In this document: positions 16,928-25,655 of the stretch, one piece after another
Layout of the letters: each line of letters opens with the position of its first letter
How positions within the stretch are numbered: the first letter of the stretch is position 1
From: Nocardia lijiangensis NBRC 108240
GTDB lineage: Bacteria > Actinomycetota > Actinomycetes > Mycobacteriales > Mycobacteriaceae
NCBI RefSeq assembly: GCF_001613045.1
Contig: NZ_BDBP01000049.1
Coordinates: forward strand, 1-64,000
Direction of reading: 5' to 3'
DNA length: 64,000 nt
Made by a program: the position numbers and the translations under genes
The notes under the pieces: model-generated
What the model saw: only the letters and a program-made list of their open reading frames with translations
What the model was told of the DNA's origin: nothing
Database searches by the model: none

Positions 16928-18055
16928 ATGCGAGTGGTCATCATCGGAGGTGGAATCCTCGGCACCGCCCACGCCTGGGCCGCGGTCCGGCGCGGGCACG
17001 AGGTCGTGCAGCTCGAGCGCGAACCCGAGGCCCGTGGCGCGACGGTGCGCAACTTCGGGCTGGTGTGGGTGTCGGGCCGTTCGGCGGCGGAGCTCGACCT
17101 GACGTTGCGTTCCCGCGAGCTCTGGGAGGAGATCGGCGGCAAGGTCCCCGGCGTCGGCTTCCGTCCGGCCGGGTCCATCACGCTGGTGCGCACCCCCGAG
17201 GAGCTGGCCGTAGCCGCTGCCGCGGCGGCCAGCGACAGCGCCGAGGCGCGCGGCTTCGACCTGCTCGAACCCGAACGGGTGCGCGCGATCAACCCCGCGT
17301 TGCGCGGCAAGTACCTTGCCGGTTTGCACTGCACGACCGACGCCGCGGTCGAGTCGCGCCAGGCACTCCCCGCACTGCGCGCCTACCTCGCGGGCACCGG
17401 CCGCTACACCTTCCACGCCGCCACCGAGGCCCGGTCGGTCACCGATACCGGTTCCGGTGCAACGGTTCTCGACGACCACGGCCGCAGCTTCGCGGCCGAC
17501 CTCGCACTGGTCTGCCCCGGCGCCGCGCACACCGGCTTGACCAGGGAGCTGGTCGGCGCCATTCCGGTGCGCCGGGTCCGGCTCCAGATGATGCAGACCG
17601 CGCCGCTCGGCGAACCGCTGACCACCGCCGTCGCCGACGGCGACAGCTTCCGCTACTACCCCGGCTTCGCGGGTCCCGAAGTGGACGCGCTCGAACGCGA
17701 ACAGTCCCAGACCGCCACCGCGGCCGAGCACAAGATGCAGCTGCTGTGCGTGCAGCGCCTGCACGGCGGCCTCACCCTCGGCGACACCCACGAATACACC
17801 GAACCGTTCGCCTTCGACGTGGACGAGGCGCCCTACGAGCACCTCACCTCCGTCACCGAGGAATTGCTCGGCCGCAAGCTGCCGCCGATCGTGCGCCGCT
17901 GGGCCGGGGTGTACAGCCAGAGCGTCGACCCCGCCGCGATCGTCACCCGGGCGAAGGCCGACGAGCACGTCTGGGTGATCACCGGCCCCGGCGGGCGCGG
18001 CATGACCCTCGGCCCCGTCCTCGGCGAGGAAACCGCCGAGCTGCTCGGCCTCTGA
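16928..18055 (+). CDS. FAD-dependent oxidoreductase, HpnW/PbfD-like (aminophosphonate oxidation)
   Basis: 375 residues from the ATG at 16928 (MRVVIIGGG); an ATG at 16919 would add three residues, and neither has a good ribosome site. The FAD motif is VIIGGGILGTAHAW, and C-terminal GPGGRGMTLGPVLGEE contacts FAD in this DAO/glycine-oxidase fold. The protein matches the TIGR03364 group associated with phosphonate genes; members (PbfD) oxidise N-methyl-2-aminoethylphosphonate or related amines to phosphonoacetaldehyde. The next gene is a phosphonatase-like hydrolase 7 bp away, and no PhnW aminotransferase is present, which supports an oxidase route. Confidence 0.85.
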   Translation: MRVVIIGGGILGTAHAWAAVRRGHEVVQLEREPEARGATVRNFGLVWVSGRSAAELDLTLRSRELWEEIGGKVPGVGFRPAGSITLVRTPEELAVAAAAAASDSAEARGFDLLEPERVRAINPALRGKYLAGLHCTTDAAVESRQALPALRAYLAGTGRYTFHAATEARSVTDTGSGATVLDDHGRSFAADLALVCPGAAHTGLTRELVGAIPVRRVRLQMMQTAPLGEPLTTAVADGDSFRYYPGFAGPEVDALEREQSQTATAAEHKMQLLCVQRLHGGLTLGDTHEYTEPFAFDVDEAPYEHLTSVTEELLGRKLPPIVRRWAGVYSQSVDPAAIVTRAKADEHVWVITGPGGRGMTLGPVLGEETAELLGL

Positions 18056-18062
18056 AGGAGAC

Positions 18063-18755
18063 ATGATGCCGGACAACACGATCCAGCTCGCCGTGCTCGA
18101 CATGGCGGGGACCACCGTCGCCGACGGCGGCCTGGTGCTGCGCGCATTCGAAGCGGCTGCGACTGCCGCGGGCCTGGAGGCCGAAGGGCCGCAGCGAGAA
18201 CGAGCCCGCCGGTACGTGCTGGACACCATGGGCCAGTCCAAGATCGCCGTGTTCCGGGCGCTGCTCGGCGACGAGGACCGCGTGCAGACCGCCAATCGCG
18301 CCTTCGAGTCCGCCTACGACGCCATGATCGACGAGGTCGGTGTCACACCGATTCCCGGTGCGGCCGAGGCCATCTCGGCGCTGCGGGATGCGGGCGTGCG
18401 GGTGGCGCTGACCACGGGTTTCAGCCGCGACACCCAGGATCGGCTGCTGCACGCTCTCGGCTGGCACGGCATCGCCGATCTCACGCTGGCGCCCTCCGAC
18501 GCCGGTCGCGGCCGCCCCTACCCCGACCTGGTGCTCGCCGCAGTGCTGCGCCTGCGCATCGATGCCGTCGATCGCGTCGCCGTGCTCGGTGACACCACCA
18601 GCGATATCGCCACCGGCCGTGCCGCGGGCGCCCGCATCGTCGCGGGCGTGTCGACCGGCGCACACGACGAACCGCGGCTGCGCGCCGCGGGCGCCACCCA
18701 CGTGGTGCCCTCGGTGGCCGAGTTCGCCGAGCTGATCCGCGCCGAGCGCCACTGA
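18063..18755 (+). CDS. Phosphonatase-like HAD hydrolase (phosphonoacetaldehyde hydrolase family)
   Basis: 230 residues; ATG at 18063 or 18066, just after GAAGGAG. Nucleophile Asp13 lies in LDMAGTTV, with Ala15 at the +2 position as in PhnX rather than the usual HAD aspartate. Lys60 in MGQSKIAVFRAL aligns with the Schiff-base lysine of PhnX (MGLLKIDHVRAL). GRPYP and the GDTTSD metal motif follow. It would cleave the C-P bond of phosphonoacetaldehyde to acetaldehyde and phosphate. It matches the PhnX-like TIGR03351 group. The residue matches support true phosphonatase activity, which remains inferred. Confidence 0.85.
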   Translation: MMPDNTIQLAVLDMAGTTVADGGLVLRAFEAAATAAGLEAEGPQRERARRYVLDTMGQSKIAVFRALLGDEDRVQTANRAFESAYDAMIDEVGVTPIPGAAEAISALRDAGVRVALTTGFSRDTQDRLLHALGWHGIADLTLAPSDAGRGRPYPDLVLAAVLRLRIDAVDRVAVLGDTTSDIATGRAAGARIVAGVSTGAHDEPRLRAAGATHVVPSVAEFAELIRAERH

Positions 18756-18804
18756 CCCCCGCCCCTCCGACCATCGACACCACCAAGCGAAAGTTGCTCT
18801 CACC

Positions 18805-19872
18805 GTGCGTACTTCCCCCACGCGCCTGTCCAGGGTCCTGTCCAGGACCGCTCTGCTGGTCGTCACCGCCACCGCGGTCGCCGTGACGGCGGCCTGCGGC
18901 GGCACGGGTTCCGGCGGCTCCGACGGGCAGACGGTCACCGTCTACTCCGCCGACGGCCTCGACGCCTGGTACAAGACTCACTTCGAGAAGTTCCGGTCCG
19001 AGACCGGCATCGCGGTGAACGTCGTCGCGGCGGGCTCCGGCGAGGTGGTCAACCGCCTCGAAAAAGAGCAGTCCAACCCGCAGGCCGACGTGGTGGTCAC
19101 GCTGCCGCCGTTCATCCAGAAGGCAGACGCCGCAGGGCTTTTACAGCCGCTGGGCGTGGACACCTCGGCCTATCCCGCCGCCGAGAAGGACACGGACGGC
19201 AGATTCGTCAGTCTCGCGGGCAACTATCTGAACTTCATCGCGAACGACTCCGTCGATGCCTCGAAGCTCACCTGGGACGACCTACTGAGGCCGGAATACA
19301 AAGGCAAGTTGCAATATTCGACACCGGGCCAGGCCGGTGACGGCACCGCCGTGCTGATCCTGCTGCAACAGCTGCGCGGCAAAGACGGCGCGCTGGAGTA
19401 CCTGAAGCGGTTGCAGGTCAACAACGTCGGGCCGTCCGCCTCCACCGGCAAGCTCCAGCCCAAGGTCGACAAGGGCGAGCTGCTGATCGCGAACGGCGAC
19501 ATCCAGATGAACATGGAGTCGATCACCTCGAAGGGCTCGAAGTTCGGCATCTTCTTCCCGGCCTCGGCCGACGGCGTCAGGCACACCGTCGCGTTGCCCT
19601 ACTTCATGGGCTTGGCCAAAGGCGCCCAGCACAGCGAGGCCGCCAAGAGGCTGATGGACTACCTGCTCAGCAAGGAGGTGCAGCAGACGCTCGGCCCGGA
19701 CGCGTTCGCCGTCTCGGCCCGCACCGACCTGGCCGACGCGCCCGCCACCGGCTCCGGCCCGAACCCCACCGCGCTGTTGCAGGGCGTCCAGATCGTGCGC
19801 CCCGACTGGACCAGGGTCCTCGCCGACCTGAACGACGACGTAGCCGCCTACGAGAAAGCCATCGGAGGCTGA
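18805..19872 (+). CDS. phnS: 2-Aminoethylphosphonate-type ABC transporter substrate-binding lipoprotein
   Basis: 355 residues from the GTG at 18805. A lipoprotein signal peptide ends at Cys31 (VTAACGG). The mature protein has the iron/2-AEP type fold: TVTVYSADGLDAWYKTHFEKF at the N-terminus, QADVVVTLPPFIQKADAAG and FFPASADGVRHTVALPYF further on. It sits at the cell surface and delivers substrate to the two permeases below. The cluster context and the separate ATPase and permeases match PhnSTUV systems; the exact substrate (2-AEP or an N-alkyl derivative) is inferred. Confidence 0.85.
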   Translation: MRTSPTRLSRVLSRTALLVVTATAVAVTAACGGTGSGGSDGQTVTVYSADGLDAWYKTHFEKFRSETGIAVNVVAAGSGEVVNRLEKEQSNPQADVVVTLPPFIQKADAAGLLQPLGVDTSAYPAAEKDTDGRFVSLAGNYLNFIANDSVDASKLTWDDLLRPEYKGKLQYSTPGQAGDGTAVLILLQQLRGKDGALEYLKRLQVNNVGPSASTGKLQPKVDKGELLIANGDIQMNMESITSKGSKFGIFFPASADGVRHTVALPYFMGLAKGAQHSEAAKRLMDYLLSKEVQQTLGPDAFAVSARTDLADAPATGSGPNPTALLQGVQIVRPDWTRVLADLNDDVAAYEKAIGG

Positions 19873-19873
19873 C

Positions 19874-21142
19874 ATGACCCCCGGCGACACGCTCACCGAA
19901 TCGTCCACCGCCACCAGGACTTCGCGGACCGCGACCGACGACGTACCCGCCATCGTGTTCGACCGCGTCGGCGTCCGGTACGGCACGGGCCGCAAGACCA
20001 CCGTCGCCCTGGCCGATTTCACCTTGCGCATCGCCGCGGGCGAGACCGTCGCGCTGCTCGGGCCGAGCGGCTCCGGCAAGTCGACCGCGCTCAAAGCGCT
20101 GGCCGGATTCGTCCGGCCGACCTCGGGCGCGGTCCGGCTGGCCGGGCGCGACGTCACGCATCTGTCCCCGGCCAAGCGCGGCATCGGCGTGGTGGTGCAG
20201 TCCTACGCGCTGTTCCCGCACATGACCGTGCACGGCAACGTGGCCTTCGGGCTGAAGGCGCATCGCGTGCCGCGCAAGGACATTGCCGAACGGGTGATCG
20301 AGGCGCTGACGATGGTGGGCATGGCCGACTACGCCAAGCGGCTGCCGCGTGAGTTGTCCGGCGGCCAGCAACAGCGCGTCGCCATCGCCAGGGCGCTGGC
20401 CATCCGGCCCAAGGTGCTGCTGCTCGACGAGCCGCTCGCGGCGCTCGACGCTCAGCTGCGCCAGTCCATGCTCGGCGAATTGCGACAGCTGCGGGAGGCG
20501 TTGCCGGACACCGCGATGCTGTACATCACGCACGATCAGGCCGAGGCGCTGGCCCTCGCCGACCGGATCGCCGTCATGCGCGATGCCCGGCTCGTCGACG
20601 TCGACACCGCCGAAAACCTCTGGCAGCGGCCGCCCAGCGATTTCACCGCCGCCTTCCTCGGCGGGGCGAACCTGGTGCCGTGCACGGTGAATCGTGTATC
20701 CGGTGGTTCCGCGCTGGTCACCGCGGGCTCGCACACCCTGCGCGCCCATGCGCCGGAGCCCGGCATCGGCAAGCTCGCGTGGGACCCGGATTCGCCCGCG
20801 CTGCTGTGTATCCGGCCGCACACGGTCACGCTCACATCGACCACGGAGCGCAACGCGTTGCGCGGCAGCGTGATCGCGAGCGTGTGGCGCGGGGCGTCGA
20901 CGCGGCTCGAGGTCAGCGTGGACGGATTGCCGGATCCGCTCGCGGTGGACGTACCCGGACATGCGGCGGCCGCGCCGGGCTCGGTGGTCGGCGTCCGGTT
21001 CCCCGATCCGGCGGGCGTGCTCGTCCCACGGCCGGTCGGTGTCGAATCGTCGTTCGTCACAGCACTTTCCGGCGATGCGGGAGCGCGGGGCCGCGCGGTC
21101 TCCTCCGGAGCGAACGACCGCCAGCGGGAGGAACGAGCATGA
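19874..21142 (+). CDS. phnT: ABC transporter ATP-binding protein, 2-AEP type
   Basis: 422 residues. Walker A GPSGSGKST at 63-71, Q-loop VVQSYALFPHM, signature LSGGQQQR and Walker B VLLLDEPLAALD are all intact. The last 140 residues form a TOBE-like regulatory domain, typical of CUT1/iron/2-AEP importers. The ATG starts one base after the substrate-binding gene's stop codon, and the stop overlaps the next start by 4 bp (ATGA), so translation is coupled. It powers uptake of the phosphonate. Confidence 0.9.
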   Translation: MTPGDTLTESSTATRTSRTATDDVPAIVFDRVGVRYGTGRKTTVALADFTLRIAAGETVALLGPSGSGKSTALKALAGFVRPTSGAVRLAGRDVTHLSPAKRGIGVVVQSYALFPHMTVHGNVAFGLKAHRVPRKDIAERVIEALTMVGMADYAKRLPRELSGGQQQRVAIARALAIRPKVLLLDEPLAALDAQLRQSMLGELRQLREALPDTAMLYITHDQAEALALADRIAVMRDARLVDVDTAENLWQRPPSDFTAAFLGGANLVPCTVNRVSGGSALVTAGSHTLRAHAPEPGIGKLAWDPDSPALLCIRPHTVTLTSTTERNALRGSVIASVWRGASTRLEVSVDGLPDPLAVDVPGHAAAAPGSVVGVRFPDPAGVLVPRPVGVESSFVTALSGDAGARGRAVSSGANDRQREERA

Positions 21143-22035
21143 GCGCGATGCTCCTCGAACGTCCGGTGGACAGCGCCGAGCCCCCGCCAACGGACGCTAC
21201 GCGGCGGCGGTGGCGCGCAGTGCTGTGGACGCTGCCTCCGATGCTCCTTGTTCTCCTCGTCGCCGTATACCCGATCCTGCGGGTGCTCACCGAGTCGACG
21301 GTCACCTCGGACGGGCGCGGGACCGAGGTGTGGTCCTCGGTGCTGAGTTCGGAGTCGTTCCGAAACGCGCTGTGGCGCACCGTTTCCATCGCACTCGCCT
21401 CGACAGCGGGGTGCCTGGTACTCGGCGCCTTCCTCGCCATAGTGCTGGCGTTCGTCCCGTTTCCGGGCTCGGCGGTGGTCGGCAGGCTGATCGACACCGT
21501 GCTCACCCTGCCGTCGTTCCTCGTGACGCTCGCGTTCACCTTCCTCTACGGCACCGCGGGCGCGGTCAACGCGCTGATCGCCGAACTCACCGGACGCGAC
21601 ACTCCCCTGTTGAACTTCCTCAACACCCCGCTCGGCGTGATCGCCGCGGAGATCAGCTTTTTCACGCCGTTCGTGGTGCGGCCGCTGCTCGCCGCCTTCG
21701 CCCAGCTACCCCGCGAACAGCTCGACGTGGCGGCCAGCCTCGGCGCCTCGCCGTGGCGGGTGCTGCGCCAGATCGTCCTGCCGGAAGCCTGGCCCGCCAT
21801 GGCCGCGGGAGGCAGCCTCGTTCTCTTGTTGACGCTCAACGAGTTCGGCATCGTGCTGTTCACCGGCGCCAAGGGGGTTCTGACGCTGCCCGCGCTGATC
21901 TACACGCGTGGCATCGTCACCTTCGACCTACCGGGCGCGGCGGTGCTCGCATCGGTGCAGGTGGCCCTGTCGCTCACGCTGTACGCCGCCTACCGTTTCG
22001 TCTTCGCGCGCGTGACGGCGCGGAAAGGACAGTGA
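21139..22035 (+). CDS. phnU: ABC transporter permease, 2-AEP type (first)
   Basis: 298 residues from the ATG at 21139, overlapping the ATPase stop. About six membrane spans, beginning with LWTLPPMLLVLLVAVYPIL. The cytoplasmic EAA loop that docks on the ATPase reads EQLDVAASLGASPWRVLRQIVLPEAWP. Longer in-frame reading upstream is an overlap artefact within the ATPase gene. It pairs with the downstream permease as a heterodimer. Confidence 0.9.
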   Translation: MSAMLLERPVDSAEPPPTDATRRRWRAVLWTLPPMLLVLLVAVYPILRVLTESTVTSDGRGTEVWSSVLSSESFRNALWRTVSIALASTAGCLVLGAFLAIVLAFVPFPGSAVVGRLIDTVLTLPSFLVTLAFTFLYGTAGAVNALIAELTGRDTPLLNFLNTPLGVIAAEISFFTPFVVRPLLAAFAQLPREQLDVAASLGASPWRVLRQIVLPEAWPAMAAGGSLVLLLTLNEFGIVLFTGAKGVLTLPALIYTRGIVTFDLPGAAVLASVQVALSLTLYAAYRFVFARVTARKGQ

Positions 22036-22037
22036 CC

Positions 22038-22835
22038 ATGCTGGTGTGGACGCGAACCGGCCGGGCGGTGCTGCTGACGGTGTTCGGTCTGGTGGTCACG
22101 ATCGTGTTCGTCGCTCCGATCGCCACCGTCGTCGCCGCGTCGCTGGCCGGTAGCTGGACCGGTCCGCTCCCTTCGGATCTCGGCCTCGCCAACTTCCGGC
22201 AGGCGCTCTCGGGCGAGGAGGCGGCGAGCCTGTCGGTGAGCTTGCAGACCGCGCTGCTGGCGGGCGCCTTCGCCTTGGTCGTCGGCACCTGGGCCGCGCT
22301 GGCGGCTCGGGAGGCGCCCGCGTGGTGTCGCAGGTTGACCGACGTGATGTTCCACCTGCCCGTGGCGGTGCCCTCGGTTGCCATCGGTCTCGGCATGCTG
22401 ATCGCCTTCAACGAGCGGCCGCTGCTGATGGGCGGTTCCAAGTGGATCGTCATCGTGGCGCACGCGGTGCTGGTGCTCGCCTATGCCTTCAGCGCGGTGT
22501 CGGCTGCACTTGACCGACTCGATCCGGCATATCGTCAGGCCGCCGAATCCCTTGGCGCGGGACCGGTCCGGGTGCTCTGCCAGGTAACGCTGCCGTTGCT
22601 GCTGCCCGCACTCGGAGCGGCGGCGGGGCTCGCGATCGCGCTGTCGATGGGCGAGCTGGGCGCGACCATCATGGTCTACCCGGCCACCTGGCGGACGCTG
22701 CCGGTCACCATCTTCGGTCAGACCGATCGAGGGGACGTGTTCGACGCGGCGGCGGGCACCACGCTGCTGGTGGTGGTCACCCTGGTGGCACTGGTGCTGC
22801 TCGGCAGGCTGAAAGGCCGTGCGGCGCTGCGATAA
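22038..22835 (+). CDS. phnV: ABC transporter permease, 2-AEP type (second)
   Basis: 265 residues from the ATG at 22038, 2 bp after the first permease stop. Hydrophobic segments include LLTVFGLVVTIVFVAPIATVVAASL and VIVAHAVLVLAYAFSAVSAAL, and the EAA loop reads YRQAAESLGAGPVRVLCQVTLPLLLP. It is the last gene of the phosphonate operon, which therefore runs from 16.9 to 22.8 kb without a visible terminator inside. Confidence 0.9.
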   Translation: MLVWTRTGRAVLLTVFGLVVTIVFVAPIATVVAASLAGSWTGPLPSDLGLANFRQALSGEEAASLSVSLQTALLAGAFALVVGTWAALAAREAPAWCRRLTDVMFHLPVAVPSVAIGLGMLIAFNERPLLMGGSKWIVIVAHAVLVLAYAFSAVSAALDRLDPAYRQAAESLGAGPVRVLCQVTLPLLLPALGAAAGLAIALSMGELGATIMVYPATWRTLPVTIFGQTDRGDVFDAAAGTTLLVVVTLVALVLLGRLKGRAALR

Positions 22836-22891
22836 AGGCGCCACAGGTGCTGAGCTCGAGGCAGACGCGTGCCGCCGCATAGGATCACAGG

Positions 22892-23485
22892 GTGTCCCTG
22901 CTCCCCTTGATCTTCACCGCGGGCTGGGCCAGCGGTATCAACGCCTATGCCGTGGTGCTGCTCTTCGGGTTGTTCGGCGTCACAGGACTTTCCGCCGAGG
23001 TGCCGGAGGGCCTGCAACGCACCGACGTGCTGATCGCGGCGGCGGTGCTGTTCCTCGTCGAGGCGGTGGCCGACAAGATCCCCTACCTCGATACGTTCTG
23101 GGACACACTGCACACCGTGGTGCGCCCGGCCGCCGGGGCCGTGGTGGCGGCGCTCATCGCGGGTTCCGACGAGTCGCTGCCGCAGCTGGCCGCGGCGGCG
23201 GTGGGCGGCACCGCCGCGCTGGTCAGTCACCTCGTGAAGGCCGGGCTGCGGATGGCGATCAATACCTCGCCGGAGCCGGCCAGCAATATCGTGACCAGCA
23301 CCCTGGAGGATCTCTGCGTCGCGGGCGTCATCACGCTCGCGATCTTCCATCCGGTGGCCGCGGCGATCGTGGCGGGAGCGTTCCTGCTGATCGGCCTGAC
23401 CTCGATCATGCTGCTGGCGAGCCGGATTCGCCGCTATCGCCGTCGGCGGCGGGAGCGGCGGCAAGCAGCCGCGCAACCCTGCTGA
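22892..23485 (+). CDS. DUF4126 family membrane protein
   Basis: 197 residues from the GTG at 22892 (MSLLPLIFTAGWASGINAYAVVLLFG). Five or so hydrophobic spans, the motif LVEAVADKIPYLDTFWDTLHTVVRP and a C-terminal basic tail (RIRRYRRRRRERR) match DUF4126. Function unknown; the family is widespread in bacteria. It follows the phosphonate operon by 56 bp but may have its own promoter. A strong hairpin lies downstream. Confidence 0.85.
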   Translation: MSLLPLIFTAGWASGINAYAVVLLFGLFGVTGLSAEVPEGLQRTDVLIAAAVLFLVEAVADKIPYLDTFWDTLHTVVRPAAGAVVAALIAGSDESLPQLAAAAVGGTAALVSHLVKAGLRMAINTSPEPASNIVTSTLEDLCVAGVITLAIFHPVAAAIVAGAFLLIGLTSIMLLASRIRRYRRRRRERRQAAAQPC

Positions 23486-23529
23486 ACTCTCACTTACCGA
23501 ACTCTCACCCGGATCACGGGCAACCAGCG

Positions 23530-23562
23530 GGCGTGCCGCGCCAGTCGACCACGCGGCACGCC
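23530..23562. terminator. Bidirectional hairpin terminator
   Basis: An 11-bp perfect stem: GCGTGCCGCG (23531-23540) pairs with CGCGGCACGC (23552-23561), plus the flanking G-C pair, around an 11-base loop. It sits between the convergent DUF4126 (stop at 23485) and DUF4254 (stop at 23703) genes. No T-run follows, as is common in high-GC actinobacteria. Confidence 0.7.
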
Positions 23563-23702
23563 GGGCGGGGCGCCCCGTTGCGCCCGCCGTCACTACATGC
23601 GGCGACGTTCACATCCGGGTGGACGCATTGGTCGGATGACATTCCACCCGGGACGTCGCCGTCGTGGCGGTGGCGCGGTAGCCCGTTGCCCGCCGCGAGC
23701 AG

Positions 23703-24146
23703 CTACTGCTCTGGCAGTCGACGGCGGCCTCCGGCCACGTCGGTTACCAGATCAGTGTAGCCGTCGACGAGTTCGGCCAAGTGGTACCAGCGTTTATGGG
23801 TGTTGTCACTGCGCGGCCCGTCGACATCGATGGCCTGGTTCGCGTTCACCCAGCTGCGCGCCATACGGTCCACCACGGCACCCAGGCTCTCGGTGTGCAG
23901 CGAGGCGCCGTTGCGGTGCTGCGGCACCTCCTGCGCGATCCAGTCGTTGATGTCGTCGACGAGTTCGCTACGTCGACAATCTATTTCGGCGATCAGGTGG
24001 GCGTTACGCACCTCCGCGCGCCGAGCGTGCAACTCGGCGAGCGCGTGCGCGGACCGCAGCAACTCACGGTCTTGGAAGCGCCGTCCCTGAAACGCACACA
24101 GAATTTGCGGAGCCGTCGGCAGCACCCCCACCGTCGGCGCGCTCAT
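23703..24146 (-). CDS. DUF4254 domain protein
   Basis: 147 residues from the ATG at 24146 (MSAPTVGVLPTAPQIL); an upstream ATG at 24197 would add 17 residues. Mostly helical, with LHTESLGAVVDRMARSWVNAN and KRWYHLAELVDGYTDLVTDVAGGRRRLP, the conserved end of DUF4254 proteins. No enzyme motif is recognised. It is preceded by a long spacer without genes. Confidence 0.7.
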   Translation of the reverse strand: MSAPTVGVLPTAPQILCAFQGRRFQDRELLRSAHALAELHARRAEVRNAHLIAEIDCRRSELVDDINDWIAQEVPQHRNGASLHTESLGAVVDRMARSWVNANQAIDVDGPRSDNTHKRWYHLAELVDGYTDLVTDVAGGRRRLPEQ

Positions 24147-24777
24147 GCCTTCGCCTCGCTGACGCTCGGCTCCGGCATGCGCGATGCGCGCTGGCACATG
24201 ATTCGCTCACTGCGTTCGCTCATCGCCACACCCCTGATTCACCCGACACCAACGCTCTATATACCAACATCATTGGCTCTCGATTCGGTAAATCCCGCTC
24301 ATCGGATCGGTTGTTCACACCTAGGCTAGCTGGATCATGCTCTTACAGATGCAAGAACACAACAGAAAACGCAATATTGCGTTCCCTCTGCTGCAACCTG
24401 TGTCCGCCTACCCTCCGCACATCCGCAACCATGCAGCTAGGACGTGTTCCGCCGATCCGGACGGCCCGAATGCCGGTGCGTAAGGGGGCTTTCCACCACC
24501 GGTTCCGATAACGGAGACTTCGCCCGAACCGGACGAAACACCTGCCTCGCCGAACACGTGTCGGGTACGTCCGCTGCCTCGACGGAACCCCTCGAGTGCT
24601 GAGACTGGCTGGCCTCGGCCGCGGTGCCATCGCGTTTCGGTCAGTGCGGCGCAAGCGGAGTCATATGACGGCAATCGCACGCTCATCGGTCTTTCCGGAA
24701 TGTATCTGCTGTGCGGCACGGTCGGCGTCTACCTTGGTGATGGTCATGTTCGACCATGCGCGTGAAGGTGATACTGG
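24147..24777. other. Long intergenic region without a convincing gene
   Basis: About 630 bp between DUF4254 (minus) and the TIGR03084 gene (plus). An AT-richer stretch near 24230-24360 (CTATATACCAACATCATT) could contain promoters. Short open frames on both strands (for example 24408-24719 minus) have no ribosome site, no domain and poor codon bias. The complementary words GTGTTCCG (near 24446) and CGAACACGTG (near 24552) form a long-range inverted repeat of uncertain meaning. Confidence 0.4.
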
Positions 24778-25551
24778 ATGTTGGATTACGGCCTCGACAT
24801 GTCCGATGTGGAGCGCGATCTCGCTCTGCCCGATCTGGTGGCCGAAGGAGATGAGCTCGACGCCCTGGTATCAGCCGAGGCCGACTGGTCCAAGGCCACG
24901 CCGGCAGTGGGGTGGACGATCGCCCACCAGATCGCTCATCTTGCTGCGGCTGATGCGAACGTTCTCATCGCCATACGGACCCCGGAGGCGTTCGACGCCG
25001 TGCTGAAGCAGGCGGAAGCCGCAGGCAGCCGATACGCCGATCTCGACGCCGCCGCGGGAGCCGCCAAACCACGATCTGCGCTGCTGGAACAATGGCGCGC
25101 TGGTCGAGCCGAGGTAGCGGCGGCGCTGCGAGACATTCCACTGGACCATGGGTTTCCGTGGTACAGCTCGCAATTGACCGCCGCGCTCATGGTGCCGCTT
25201 CGACTGATGGAAACATGGGCTCACGGGCAGGACGTTTTCGACGCACTGGGTGTCTCCCGCCGTCCGACGGGTCGGCTCCGGCATGTGGCTTCCTTGGGAG
25301 TCGTAGGGCGAGAGCTGTCGTTCTACGCTGCCCAATTGCCTACTCCGACAGAGCCTTTCCGTGTCGAGCTGACCGGTCCCGACGGCGGAAGCTGGGTATG
25401 GGGCCCAGAAGATGCGGAGCAACGGGTCCAGGGCAGTGCCCTCGACTTCTGCCTTCGAGTCACCCAACGCAGGCCCCGAGCCGAGACCGACCTCACCGCG
25501 GTCGGCGAGGACGCACAGAAGTGGCTGGAGATCGCTCGCGTCTTCCTCTGA
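24778..25551 (+). CDS. TIGR03084-family, mycothiol-dependent maleylpyruvate-isomerase-like protein
   Basis: 257 residues; ATG at 24778 with GAAGGTG 8 bp upstream. The N-terminal DinB/MDMPI-type four-helix bundle carries WTIAHQIAHLAAAD and LMETWAHGQDVFDALG, which contain the histidines expected to bind a metal. The C-terminal part (FRVELTGPDGGSWVWGPEDAEQRVQGSALDFCLRVTQRR) is the small accessory domain. This family uses mycothiol, the actinobacterial thiol, in isomerase or detoxification reactions. Its substrate here is unknown. Confidence 0.82.
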   Translation: MLDYGLDMSDVERDLALPDLVAEGDELDALVSAEADWSKATPAVGWTIAHQIAHLAAADANVLIAIRTPEAFDAVLKQAEAAGSRYADLDAAAGAAKPRSALLEQWRAGRAEVAAALRDIPLDHGFPWYSSQLTAALMVPLRLMETWAHGQDVFDALGVSRRPTGRLRHVASLGVVGRELSFYAAQLPTPTEPFRVELTGPDGGSWVWGPEDAEQRVQGSALDFCLRVTQRRPRAETDLTAVGEDAQKWLEIARVFL

Positions 25552-25655
25552 AGAGGTTGGCTCCCTGAGCCACTGATTTCGACGGCAGCCCTGACAATGC
25601 CCACACGCGTGACGAGCGACGGTTCCGAGGGGTCTGCGGCCAGCGCAGGCGGCGG

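Noticed and set aside
20680..22835. Longer starts for both phosphonate permeases, within the ATPase and first permease genes
   Set aside because: The upstream parts are out-of-frame readings of other genes; ATGs at 21139 and 22038 have the right spacing and N-terminal helices.
24343..24719. Minus-strand frames in the long spacer, including a GGKPPYAPAFGPSG segment
   Set aside because: No start with a ribosome site, no domain, and neighbouring frames are equally open; treated as non-coding.
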